A stretch of DNA of 64,000 nt from Artocarpus heterophyllus. Taxonomy: Eukaryota > Streptophyta > Magnoliopsida > Rosales > Moraceae. The notes under the pieces were generated by a model. It was not told the DNA's origin. It was given only the letters and a program-made list of their open reading frames with translations, and ran no database searches. The position numbers were made by a program, and so were the translations under genes. The DNA is taken from positions 9,757,219-9,821,218 of the forward strand of contig CM046341.1 in NCBI GenBank assembly GCA_025403435.1, in the 5' to 3' direction. Of the stretch, positions 13,750 through 24,520 are shown one piece after another (the first letter of the stretch is position 1; each line of letters opens with the position of its first letter).

Positions 13750-15066
13750 CGTTAATTTTACTTTTGACTCGTGAACTATACAACTTGTCCCATTTTAGCT
13801 CATAAACTTTTAAACACAGTAAATCACGCCCCTAAACTATTCAACATGTCTCATTTTGGCTCTTTCGTTACTAAATCCATTAAATATTAACGGAATTAAG
13901 CCAATATTTTACTTTTACCCCCTAAATTATACAACTTGTCCTTATTTAACCCTTAAACTTTAACTATAACAAATTATACCCTTAGACTATGAAACTTGTC
14001 CTATTTTGACTATTCAATTACAAAATCTATTAAATATTGACGAATTAAGCCACATATATGCACCCGGTCCATTAATTATAAATTGACAGTTAAGATTAAA
14101 TCTTTTGTAATCCAATTTCGTGTATCTCAGATTTATAAATAGGAAATTTCATTAACAAATGTACATTCTTATTGACTTAAAATTAATATAAATTTTGACT
14201 TTTTGTGCTTACTTAGTCCAATTAAACGAAGTATTCATTATTATATTATTTACATTATTTTCAACCTCAAAATTTATAGAGTGCTTGGAACTTCAGTTCC
14301 AACCCATCAGTTGCAACTGTAAACAGTGTAAAGCTCTCACCAGTTAAAGTAAAAGAAAAAAAAGCAAAAAATTGCTGCATTTTAAAGCTCTCACATGCTA
14401 CTATTCTTAAACTTAAAACGTCAATTACAACTAAAGTTTCAAATGGCCTATTAGTTATAAAAATGACAAATAAGTTATATTGTAGAACCTATGTGTCGTT
14501 TTTATTAGATACCTATATATCTAAGTTTTTTTTCTTATTTGTTCAAAATTTTCAATTTAATTCATTTTAAATCATATGATGGAAAAAAGTTGATAAAAAC
14601 TTATTGAGCAAATAAAATAGTAAAATTTTTGCCAACAAAATTATGCAAAAAAGAAAAAAAAATAATAAAACTTATATAATGGTTGAACAGAATTTAGATA
14701 CTTTGACTTTAAAATATATGTTGAAAACATGTATAAAGCCAAAAGGTCAAAATGGTCTTATGTTTCAATCTATGAATATTTCTCAGATTTAGTGATGAAA
14801 GGGTCAAAATGTGACACGTTTCATAGTTCAAGAGTGTGATTTGTTATAGTTTAAAATTTATGGGTCAAAATGAGACAAATTGCATAATTTAAGAACCAAA
14901 TGTGAAATCATTAGCTTAATTTCGTTAATATTTAAAGGATTTGGTCACAGAATGATTAAAATGAAATAAGTTGAATAATTTAAAAATATAATTCGTTACA
15001 TTTTAATGTTTCAGAGCTAAAATAGTATAAGTTATATAATTGAAGAAGCAAAAAGTGAAATTAACT
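13750..15066. mobile_element. Long-terminal-inverted-repeat element with tandem subunits in each arm
   Basis: The left arm (about 13750-14052) and the right arm (about 14745-15066) are diverged reverse complements over roughly 300 bases. Each arm is itself two tandem units of about 160 bases, each carrying 'ctatacaacttgtcc', 'attttgactctttc' and 'taaatattaacggaattaag' style blocks. The spacer (14053-14744) is non-coding and contains a copy of the scattered MITE-like family at about 14280-14455. This is the structure of non-autonomous long-TIR transposons such as MULE derivatives. No target duplication was resolved, so the superfamily is open. The right arm ends about 220 bases before the SSU72-like ATG. 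Confidence 0.65.
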
Positions 15067-15154
15067 TTTTTTTTCCCTAGCGGCCATTGCCTTATAAAAA
15101 ATAGAAAAAATAAAAATAAAAAACATAAAAAGTGAAAAACCACTCTAAAACCCT

Positions 15155-15192
15155 GGGCTGGGCTGGGCAGGGCAGGGCAGGGCAGGGCCGGG
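15155..15192 (+). promoter_or_regulatory. Eight-run G-quadruplex-type GGGCA/GGGCT microsatellite
   Basis: Eight GGG runs separated by two-base loops (CT, CT, CA, CA, CA, CA, CC) lie on the sense strand about 100 bases before the SSU72-like start, in its probable 5' leader or core promoter. Two-base loops and eight runs fit the canonical G-quadruplex pattern very strongly. Folding is inferred from the pattern only. Confidence 0.7.
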
Positions 15193-15289
15193 TGTTGGTC
15201 ATCTAGTCGAAACCGGACGACCGGAGAGGTGTGCCCGTCTGTGCAGCAGAGGGAAAATCGAAATCGGAATCGCAATCAATAGACAAAGC

Positions 15290-17525
15290 ATGATGAAGCA
15301 CCGTTACGCAATGGTGTGCTCGTCCAACCAGAATCGGAGTATGGAAGCTCACTCTCTCCTCAAGCGCCACGGCTTCGACGTCTACTCCTACGGCACCGGC
15401 GCCCACGTCAAGCTCCCCGGCCCTTCTCTCCGCGAGCCCAACGTCTACGACTTTGGCACTCCTTACAAGCACATGTTCGAAGATCTACGCCGCAAAGACC
15501 ACGAACTGTATGATTTTGTTTTTTATTTGATTTTATGAAAAATTTGGCTTTTCCGTGGCTTAATTGAAATAAAATTTTCTTTTTTGATGTAAAAATGAAT
15601 TCTTGGATTGTTGTGTGCGATTTTGAGTTGTGGCTTGAGTCTTTTCCGCCAAAATTTGGCTCTTTGGCGGCTAAATTGAAATCATTTTTTCCCCATAAAA
15701 ATGAATTATTAGGCTGTTTTGTGCAATTGATTTGTGGTTTTGGGTTTTGAATTAATTACAGGTACAAAAGGAATGGGATATTGCCGATGCTGAAGAGGAA
15801 TTCGTCGGTGAAAACCGCGCCGCAGCGGTGGCAGGACAATGCCGCCGATGGTTCCTTCGATGTGGTGTTCACTTTTGAGGAAAAGGTTTTTGATATTGGT
15901 CATTGGAGGTTGGTAAATTCTTTCTTAGCTCTTTTTGAAAGGGAAATATTATCATTTAATGTTATAAAGCTGAAATATTTTTTGTTTCTATGGTGTTATC
16001 TTAGCACTTTCTTCAGATTCCCTGTATTGGGTGTTGTCGTTTTTGGTGAATCCATGTGATTTGTTGAGCAATTTGAAGGATACAGAGGCATTGAGTAATG
16101 TAACGAACCAAATTGTGATTTATGAGGAACTCTGTAACTTGTGGCAGGATGATTACCTCCCTTGACTTGAGATTATCCTACCGGGATCGTTAATTTTGAT
16201 TCATTTCCCGGTGGCGAATGGTTTTTAGTTAAAGCTAGAATTGTGATACTACCGGTCTTTTTTAGGTCCCATCCTGCGTTGGATGATGGACAAATCAATC
16301 TTAGTTGTTGATTTTTTTTTATTGAGTTGTTGAAATTTTGAGATACTTTTATCAACGACAAAAAATTCAAACAATCCAGAGTCTTATCTATGGACATAAT
16401 CCAACCTTACACATTACGACCAGAGTAGGGGACCCATAGTTAACCATGACGGATAAAAAGTTGATATTTTGCATAAGGAATGGGATTGAAATTATATGGG
16501 ATTTGATGGTTTTCCAAGTCAGGCAAATTGGAAAATTATTTTGCAGGAGTTTCCACATGGCTAGCATGCAAAAGTTTTGGATGCAAGGACATAGGATTAG
16601 ATAGATTTTTTTTTAAAGGAGGATTAGATTGAAATTAAGGTCTGGAAAGAAATGAAACCATCTCAATACTTGTAGCTCTTTTGCTTTTTACCTTTTTCCA
16701 GTATAAGAGTAGTGTGGTACAAGTCAAGTTCTTTTGGATGCATACGAAAAATACTGTCTTTTGATGATGGTCCTGAAAGTGGAGATCTTAGTTGGTAAGC
16801 TTATACTTTAACTAATAAATGTGTCAAAAAAGAAGCAAGGAAAGAGGATGTAGTGAAGAGTTGACTAGATAAACCGTGCAGGAAAGAGGGTGTAGCGAAG
16901 AGGTGACTAGATAAACCGTGCCGGAGTCTATGACGTGTACACGATTTAGTTTCAAGGTTGATGACTGTTGGGCATGCACTGACTAGCTTTTTAATGTGAC
17001 TGGTAAATTGTCGACTTCACATGTTGCTTGAAAGATGGTGTATGTGGTTGTGGATTTTCAATTTCTAAAGACCCTTTTCCCCTGGAAGCTAATTGTCTAG
17101 CATCGTGAAATGTTCTTCCTGTTTACATGGTGACTTCAAATGTCTACTTAAAAGATTTGACTGACGCTCCTTAGTTTTGCTTACGAAGTCATTTTTGTGA
17201 ATCTGACCAGTCTGAAATAACTTTCAGATCTTCACAACCGTGAGCACGTTCTCATGAAAAGTGTCCTAATAATCAACTTGGAGTAAAAGACAACCATGAG
17301 GAGGCAGCGGTTGGGCCTAGGCTTGCGTTAGAATTATGTCAAGAGGTCTGTATCCTACTATGCTTTACAGTAGTTATAAATTGTTCTTTTTAACTGTCCT
17401 GATTTCTATGAACTGGCTATTTTTATGCGTAGATTGAAGCAATTGAATCGTGGGAGGAGTCAATTGACGACGTTTTGGCTGCTTTTGAGAAACAAAATCG
17501 GCGAAAATTGTTGTATAGTTGTTGA
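15290..17525 (+). pseudogene. SSU72-like: SSU72-like RNA polymerase II CTD phosphatase gene, disrupted
   Basis: SSU72 removes phosphate from Ser5 (and Ser7) of the RNA polymerase II C-terminal repeat and works with the cleavage/polyadenylation machinery. Exon 1 (15290-15507) carries the phosphatase loop CX5RS as CSSNQNRS at residues 10-17. Exon 2 (15762 to 15898 or 15908) continues in frame through VKTAPQRWQDN and VFTFEEKVFD. Then it breaks. The end of exon 2 seems to have two extra single bases relative to the family. Exon 3 (17228-17345, DLHNREH.. and KDNHEEAA..LALELCQE) has lost one base at the NLE/VKD boundary, giving an in-frame TAA. Exon 4 (17433-17525) encodes the normal C-terminus up to KLLYS, where a copia element enters; the last codons are at 23910-23924. 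The retained introns show it is not a processed copy. A start at the second ATG (15293) is possible. A draft-assembly base error could explain one indel but not all the damage. Confidence 0.8.
16838..16921. repeat. 42-bp tandem duplication in an SSU72-like intron
   Basis: Two adjacent 42-base units (16838-16879 and 16880-16921) share 'aggaaagagg.tgtag.gaag' and end 'gactagataaaccgtgc'; they differ at three positions by eye. Confidence 0.85.
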
Positions 17526-17856
17526 ATTCTAAATTGTTCCACATGTAATTTTTTCATGAAGTGGCTCATATAACCGTCATCAACCGTCACAGTTTTTATC
17601 TCTCCTCAAAAACTGTCTTAACCATGTGATGGCTACGGGTTTTCTATTTAAAATCATCCATTGGTTCTCTGAGCATGCGATTTTTATTATTACACCATCT
17701 AAGAAAAATTGTGAGTGCTCAGAAATATTTCAAAACCCAACGTGAAATATTGTTGCAGTTGGGCCGAATTTGCAGAGCATAAAACAATGGCTGGAGGTAT
17801 TTGTGTTTCTTTTGCTTCCGCTTGAATTCAATTGTTTCATAATGTTTGAGATAACA
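17520..17856 (+). repeat. 5' LTR of the copia element
   Basis: 337 bases, TG...CA ends; about 93% identical to 23564-23904. Its first bases supply the new end of the host reading frame: after KLLYS the codons read Cys then TGA (17520-17525). Confidence 0.95.
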
Positions 17857-17858
17857 TT

Positions 17859-17870
17859 TGGCATTAAAGC
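17859..17870 (+). other. Degenerate primer-binding site (tRNA-iMet type)
   Basis: TGGCATTAAAGC, two bases after the 5' LTR, matches the usual TGGTATCAGAGC at 8 of 12 positions. The drift agrees with an inactive element. Confidence 0.6.
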
Positions 17871-18150
17871 TGATTTAAAAACACCTCTGCCTTGCATATC
17901 ACACTGTGTTGGAATTACACAGTTTACACATTTACATAACAAATTTTTGGTGATTTCGGGTTCTTCATTTTGGAGTTTTTTAATGAAAAATGAGATTAAA
18001 AATCATTAAGACATTCGATTTCTAAGATTTCTGCGATTTGAAACGTCAAAAACGATGTCCGAAATGCTTAGAAACCATTGGGTTTTGTACTGGGTCTGAG
18101 CCAGGTCGTAACCGGGTCAAGAATACCCGGATCAAGGTTGAAGACGACTG

Positions 18151-18321
18151 AAAACGACGTGTCGTTTTCTTTTTTGAGTTCAACAACTGGAAAAAACGAC
18201 ACGTCGTTTTGCCCTTTACTGGGCGAAACAACATGTCGTTTACTTAAGGGGGCACGCGTGTTTCAGTGGCAAAACGACAAGTCGTTTTGGGTGTCCCAAC
18301 CCCAAAACGACAGGTCGTTTA
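18151..18321 (+). repeat. Five imperfect palindromes in the copia leader
   Basis: Five copies of an 18-base palindrome of the form AAAACGACNNGTCGTTTT occur at 18151, 18193, 18225, 18271 and 18304, spaced 32-46 bases apart in an otherwise different sequence. The third copy is the most degraded. They lie between the primer site and gag, in the untranslated leader, where regulatory or packaging signals would be expected. Confidence 0.85.
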
Positions 18322-19086
18322 ATGAAGGTAGAAAATAAAAAAAAAATCCAAAAATCCAAAAATATATATTTTTTAATTTAATTTTGTTTTTGGATATGCA
18401 CATAATTTTTGCAATAATTTCATAGGAAATTTATTTTATACATTATGTGCCAAGTGTTTATTTTATGTGCATAATTTTTATTGTTGTTATTATGTACATA
18501 ATTTAGACATATATTTTTAATGCATAAATTATGAAATTAATTATGCATGTCATATAGAAATTGTTCTATTTTAATGAATGTTTTATTGGAAAACATATTG
18601 TGATAATTGATGTGCTAATTATTGTTATATGCATAATCTTGAGTTTTATTATGCATGTTATTAAATTAAATTAACTTATTTATTCATAATTATTCTATTG
18701 CTTATAGAATATGCAATTTTCATGAATAATTTTATGAACAAAATTAAATGCCTAGTGATCCATATGATTTTGAATAATTAAAGCTTAGCCACAGCACCTC
18801 TAATTATGCAAAATTATATATTAATTGGTTTAGGATCACATTTGGTTAAAGGACATTTATTGCAATTAGTTGTACTCAATGTACTATCACACATGAATTT
18901 TTATTATATTGGTATGACTAATTGGGATAAAATATCAAATTATACTTTCTAATTTACCCACAAGTATTAAAAAATGGAACATAATTTGATAGTTTTGTCT
19001 ACAGTAAAATGAATCTAATTGAATTAGAACTTTAGCCCACAGGCAAGTTTTATGTCATAGATTCATGATTTTATGCATGATTTACA

Positions 19087-19965
19087 TTGGTAAAGCATGA
19101 ATTATGTCTATTAGTCTCAATATTTTGGATCATAAGCATGTTTGTTTTAAATTATGCAGTCATACAACCTGTGAATTTCTCTGATGTTCGATGTGATATC
19201 CTTGAGCTGAAAGGGGATAACTATAAGGTCTGGAAGGAGAGGATTCTCCTTCACTTGGGGTGGATGGACATTGATTATGCTATAAGGAAAGACGAGCCCG
19301 TAATTATTGAAACCAGCACTCAGGATGAGATTGCTCTTTATGAGCGTTGGGAGCGATCTAATCGCCTTAGCGTCATGTTCATAAAGACTAAAATCTCTAC
19401 TGGCAAACGTGGTTCCGTCGAACAGTATGACAAGGTCCATGCATTACTGAAGGCCATTGATGAGTAGTTTGAAACTTCAGATAAGACACTTGCCAGCACC
19501 CTAATCATGAGGTTCTCCTCCTTGAGGCTCACCAATGTGAGAGGTGTGCGTGAGCACATCATGGAGATGAGGGACATAGCGGCTCAACTTAAGAACCTTG
19601 AGGTGAATATGTCTGAGTCTTTCTTGGTGTACTACATTCTAAACACCCTTCCAAAACAATATGGGCCTTTTAAGATTTCCTACAATACACATAAAGACAA
19701 ATGGTCAATTAATGAGCTTTTGACCATGTGTACTCAGGAAGAAGGGCGGCTTGTAATGGAAATGGATGAAACTGAACTGACGATGACCAAGGGAAAGAAT
19801 CAGATTCAAGACCAATATCAAGCCAAGGACAAGGGGAAAGGTAAAATACCTCCCAAAGCTGTCATTAAGAAAGAATCCAAGTGTTTTTTCTATAAAAAGA
19901 AGGGACACAAGTTGTCATTAAGAATGAATCCAAGTGTTTCTTCTATAAAAAGAAGGGACACATGA
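19087..19965 (+). pseudogene. copia gag remnant with duplicated zinc knuckle
   Basis: The N-terminal half shows the copia gag opening (LKGDNYKVWKERILLHLG) and ends at an in-frame TAG at 19465-19467. The same frame resumes with RGVREHIMEMRDIAAQLK and the gag helix block (SFLVYYILNTLPKQYGPFK). The CCHC zinc knuckle region (about 19861-19966) is present twice as a 53-base tandem duplication. In both copies the second Cys of the CX2C pair is Tyr (CFFY), and because 53 is not a multiple of three the second copy shifts the frame. Nucleic-acid binding is therefore probably lost. The ATG at 19087 is only the first in-frame Met. Confidence 0.85.
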
Positions 19966-21515
19966 AGAAGGATTGCACGAAATTTCAGAGTTGGCTTGAG
20001 AAGAAAGATAATCCAATCTCATTGGTTTGTTATAAATCTAATATGGTTAATGTTGTTTATAACACATGGTGGATTGATTTTGGATCTACAATCCATGTTT
20101 TGAATACCTTACAGGGTATGCGAAACCTAAGGAAGCCAGTGGGAAGTGAGCTGAGCATCTTTTCAGAAAACAAGATGCGTTTACATGTGGATACCATCGG
20201 AACATGCACCTTAGTTTTAAGTAGTGGTTTTATTTTGGAATTGGATAAGACATTTTATGTTCCAAACTTTTTTAGGAACTTAATTTATGTTTCTAGAATT
20301 GTACCTTTAGGATATTCCTTTACTTTTTTAGACAAATGTTTCAGTTTATTTTATAAATCTGATCTTATTGGGAATGGTATTTTATTTGATGGTCTTTTCT
20401 CAATCAATTTACAAAATGAACCACATCATACTGCTATGCATGTTCAATTTGGCATTGAACGTTGTGTTATAAATGAGGATTCCTCTATGTTGTGGCATCA
20501 GAGATTGGGACACATCTCTATTGAGAGAATCAAGATGTTAGTAAATGACGAAGTACTCAGTACTTTAGATTTTATTGACTTCGAAACTTGTGTGGGTTGT
20601 GTTAATTGAAAGATAACCAACAAGTCTAATAAAGGTGCCAATAAGAGTTTAGAAATATTAGAAATCCTACATTCAGATATTTGTAGTCCAGACATGGACT
20701 CATATGGTCTGAGATACTTCATCTCTTTCATAGATGATTACTTACGGTACATGTATCTCTACTTGCTTTATACAAAGGATAAAGCATTAGATGCCTTTAA
20801 GGTTTTCAAGGCTGAAGTAGAGAAAAAATGCGAAAAGCAAATAAAGATCGTGAGGACATATAGAGGTGGAGAATATTATGGTAGATACACTGAGGATGGA
20901 CAAGCTCAAGATCCATTTGCGAGGTTTCTTCAAGAGCATGGGATAGTTGCCCAATACACCATGCCTGGTTCTCCGGATTAGAATGGTGTAGCAGAAATGA
21001 GAAATCGAACATTAATGGACATGGTGCGGAGTATACAGAGTAACTCCAATCTTCCTAAGTCCTTGTGAACTGAAACTCTTAAGACGACTGTGTATATATT
21101 AAACCGGGTTTCAACTAAGGCTGTCCCAAAGACGCCATTTGAGTTATGGAAGGGTTGGAAACCGAGTTTGCGACATATATACATTTGGGGATGTCCGTCT
21201 GAGGTAAAAGTGTACAACCCACAAGAGAAGAAGCTAGATCTGAGGACCATTAGTGGGTATTTCGTTGGATATGCCAAAAGGTTCAAAGGATATAGATTCT
21301 ACTGTCCAACTCACAGCACTAGATTTGTGGAATCAAGGAATACTAAGTTTCTTGAGAATGATTTGATTAGTAGGAGCGATCAATTTCGGAACATAGTTTC
21401 TGAAAGAGATCATACTGAAGCTCAACCATCCACATCAAGTAATAGGTTAATCATAGTTCATAGCACTCATATAGTTCAACCGAGTGTTGTGCAACCAATC
21501 ATTGAGGTTCCATAA
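19962..21515 (+). pseudogene. copia protease and integrase remnant
   Basis: This frame starts inside the second zinc-knuckle copy. A protease-like site reads DFGST in place of the family D(S/T)G(A/C)(S/T), so the catalytic triad is altered. The GAG-pre-integrase region MLWHQRLGHISIERI with a downstream CVGC pair (20488-20605) is the zinc-binding HHCC. After a stop at 20607 the integrase core follows (FISFIDDYLRYMYLYLL, RTYRGGEYYGRY), interrupted by TAG at 20979 and TGA at 21066. The conserved LWKGWKPSLRHIYIWGC and GYFVGYAKRFKGYRFY blocks run to the stop at 21513. Not functional. Confidence 0.88.
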
Positions 21516-21824
21516 ATTACTGATAATAATCTGGAAGGTCAAGTTGCTCAAGAACCACCAGAAACAATCGAGCAACAAGTTGGACAACAGATTCCTCTGG
21601 AAAATATTGAACCAACATTAAGGAGATCTACTAAAGAAAGGAAATCGATAATTTCTAGTGATTATATTGTGTATCTGTAAGAATCGAACTATAACATTGG
21701 AGCAAAAAATGATCCCGAAACGTTTTCACAAGCCATGAGTTGCCAAGAATCGAAACTTTGGTACGATGCAATGAAAGATGAGATGGACTCTATAAGATCC
21801 AATGGAGTCTAGGATCTTGTCGAG

Positions 21825-23281
21825 TTGCCTAATGGTGCAAAAGCCATAGGGTCTAAATGGGTCTATAAAATAAAGAAAAACTCATTAGACAACATCGAAA
21901 GATATAAGGCAAGACTCGTCGCCAAAGGATTCACTCAGAAGGAAGGAATCGACTACAAGGAGACCTTTTCTCCTATATCTAAGAAAGATTCTCTTCGCAT
22001 CATCTTGGCACTCGTTGCTCATTTTGACTTAGAGTTACAACAAATGGATGTGAAAACAACATTTCTAAATGGTGAACTAGAGGAAGAGGTTTATATGAAA
22101 CAACCAGAAAGATTCTCCTCTAGTGATGGTGAGCAGTTGGTGTGTAAGCTTAAGAAATCCATATATGGATTGAAGCAAGCCTTCTGTCAGTGGTATTTGA
22201 AATTCCATGACGTTATCTCTTCTTTTGGATTCCTAGAGAACATCATGGATCAATGTATATACCAGAAGGTCAGTGAGAGTAAAATTTGCTTCTTGGTTCT
22301 ATATATGGATGACATTTTGCTTGCAACCAATGACAAGGGTATGCTACATGAGGTGAAACAATTCCTCTCTAAAAACTTTGATATGAAGGATATGGGTGAT
22401 GCATCCTTCGTTATAGGCATTAAGATACACAGAGACATATATAAAGGCACTTTGGGTCTGTCTCAAGAGACCTATATCAACAAAGTTTTGGAGAGATTTT
22501 CGATGAAAAGTTGTTCGCCAAGTATAGCTCCTATTGTGAAGGGTGACAGATTCAATTTGAATCAGTGCCCGAAAAATGACCTTGAAAGAGAACAGATGTG
22601 CAACATTTCATTTGCTTCAGCTGTTGGAAGCCTTATGTATCCTTAGGTTTGCACAAGACCTGACGTTGCATTCGTTGTAAGAATGTTGAGTAAATATCAA
22701 AGTAATCCAAGATCAGACCACTGGAAGGCTGCAAAGAAAGTGATAAGGTACCTACAAGGAACCAAAGATTACATGCTTATGTACAGACGGACTGATAGTT
22801 TGGAAGTCATTGGCTACTCTAACTCTGACTTTGCTGACTGCATTGATTCACGGAAATCAACTTCTGGATACATTTTCATGCTAGCTGGTGGAGCTATTTC
22901 ATGGAGAAGTGCCAAGCAAACTTTGACTACTACTTTCACTATGGAGGCCGAGTTCGTATCTTGTTTTGAGGCTACCTCGCATGGTGTATGGATCAAGAGT
23001 TTCATTTCTGGGCTTAGGATTGTGGATTCTATCTTTAAGCTATTGAGGATATTCTGCAACAATTCAGCTGCTGTTTTATGGCTAGAAACAACAAGAGTGG
23101 TAGTCGAAGCAAACACATCGACATTAAGTATCTAGCCATAAGGGAGCGTGTTAAGGATAAAGCAGTGGTCATTGAACACATAAGTACTGAATTGATGATT
23201 GTCGATCCCTTGACTAAGGGCATGCCACCAGTAAAATTTAGGGATCATGTGGATAGAATGAGACTTAATTCCCTTATGTGA
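21825..23281 (+). pseudogene. copia reverse transcriptase and RNase H remnant
   Basis: Reverse transcriptase blocks include GSKWVYKIK, ERYKARLVAKGFTQKEGIDY, TFSPI, QMDVKTTFLNGELEEEVYM and KSIYGLKQ. The catalytic YMDD is intact at 22302-22313. A stop at 22644 is followed by the RNase H part (TSGYIFMLAGGAISW, a Glu in TMEAEF, then KHIDIKYLAIRE and VDPLTKGMP in a shifted frame ending 23281). An upstream TAG at 21808 separates it from the integrase tail. YMDD and the order after integrase confirm Ty1/copia. Confidence 0.9.
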
Positions 23282-23563
23282 TTTGTTGTACTTTGTTGTG
23301 AAACTCTATATTTATGATGATAATGATATTTCTCATTTCAACTTTAGTTAAGTGTACAACTTCATTTATGAGAAATATCACTAAAGTCTGGACTTAGAAT
23401 AAACATATGGTTTATTCATTAAGTTATGTGGCAGTTCTTAAGAGACAAGATATATTGTAATACATGAAAGATAATACTCGTCGTCTAGAGGACCTATCGC
23501 CATGATTCATATGTTTTGTTTCTTATTATAATGGTTGATGGGTATATGGGCCAAGTGGAAGAA

Positions 23564-23904
23564 TGTTGGATTCTAAATTGTTCCACATGTAATTTTTTCA
23601 TGAAGTAACCCATATAACCGTCATCAACCGTCACAGTTTTTATCTCTCCTCAAAAACTGTGTCAACCGTGTGATGGCCATAGGTTTTCTATTTAAAATCA
23701 TCCATTGGGTCCCTGAGCATGCGATTTTTATTATTACACCATCTAAGAAAAATTGTGAGTGTTCAAAAATATTTTAAAACTCAACGTCAAATATTGTTGC
23801 AGTCGGGCCGAATTTGCAGAGCATAAAACAATGGCTGGAGGTATTTGTGATTCTTTTGCTTTCGCTTTCATGAATTCAATTGTTTCATAATGTCGGAGAT
23901 AACA
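23564..23904 (+). repeat. 3' LTR of the copia element
   Basis: 341 bases, ends TG...CA, preceded by a short purine run (23553-23563, aagtggaagaa) that could be the polypurine tract. It has a 4-base insertion relative to the 5' LTR near 23868. Confidence 0.93.
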
Positions 23905-23909
23905 ATACT

Positions 23910-23924
23910 ATCTCATTCTATTGA
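23910..23924 (+). pseudogene. SSU72-like: Displaced last codons of the SSU72-like gene
   Basis: Directly after the copia target duplication the sequence reads Ile-Ser-Phe-Tyr-stop. This is the normal C-terminal end of plant SSU72, and it continues the frame that stops at ..LLYS before the element. It pins the insertion to the last Ser codon of the gene. The old 3' UTR follows, probably to about 24150. Confidence 0.85.
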
Positions 23925-24477
23925 AACGGGGACTTCACTGAACTTGCTATGGCCGATTCCGTTGTTGCTGATAACATCTTTGTTTGCTTCGCATTTTTAT
24001 TTGCGGTACAATGTAACTTAATATGATGATGTCCCATGAGTTCTGCCAGCAAAAAGTAAAAGACATTCTTCTTTCTTTTGCTTTTGTTGGATAATCTGTA
24101 GATATCCATTTAAACTGAGTTTCTATGTTTGGTGACAGCTAAATGCGAGAATAATTTTGACCACTTACAAAAGGGCTTTCGTTGGTCCCTTGAAAAAGAA
24201 GTGTGTCATCGGTGTAATCTTTATATCTGGCAATCAGATTTAAAATTGATTGCTAAAACTTCTTGATCTTTTCTTAGTAGGTTTAGAATATTCTATTTGA
24301 TTCTTAGTAGCTAAGTAGCTCTATCTTTTATATTTTGTTTATTTATATATACATGCATGATATGCAATCCTTAAAGTTGTTTCAGTTATGATTGCTAAAC
24401 AGTTTCATGAGTTAAAGAAGGGAAAAGAAAAAGAGTGACAAACACCCCTGGCATGAGTAATGCCCTAAAGCATGTGC

Positions 24478-24480
<3 letters not shown>

Positions 24481-24519
<39 letters not shown>
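24481..24519. repeat. (TC)n microsatellite
   Basis: Nineteen perfect TC units plus one base. The ORF crossing it on the - strand (poly Arg-Glu) is an artefact of the repeat. Confidence 0.98.

Positions 24520-24520
<1 letters not shown>

Larger units (their letters stand above)
17520..23904 (+). mobile_element. Ty1/copia LTR retrotransposon, decayed, inserted in SSU72-like
   Basis: A 6,385-base element with two LTRs (17520-17856 and 23564-23904), starting TGTTG and ending AACA. The flanking 5-bp target duplications are ATAGT (17515-17519) and ATACT (23905-23909), one mismatch apart. The order gag, protease, integrase, reverse transcriptase, RNase H is that of copia, not gypsy. Several in-frame stops and a frameshift mean it cannot make its own proteins. 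The LTRs differ at about 22 of 337 aligned positions plus one 4-base gap (by eye), so the insertion is probably a few million years old under usual plant rates. It lies in the same orientation as the host gene. Confidence 0.95.

Noticed and set aside
17520..23904. Autonomous, active copia element
   Set aside because: At least seven in-frame stops, a frame-shifting duplication and diverged LTRs; only the YMDD region is well kept.
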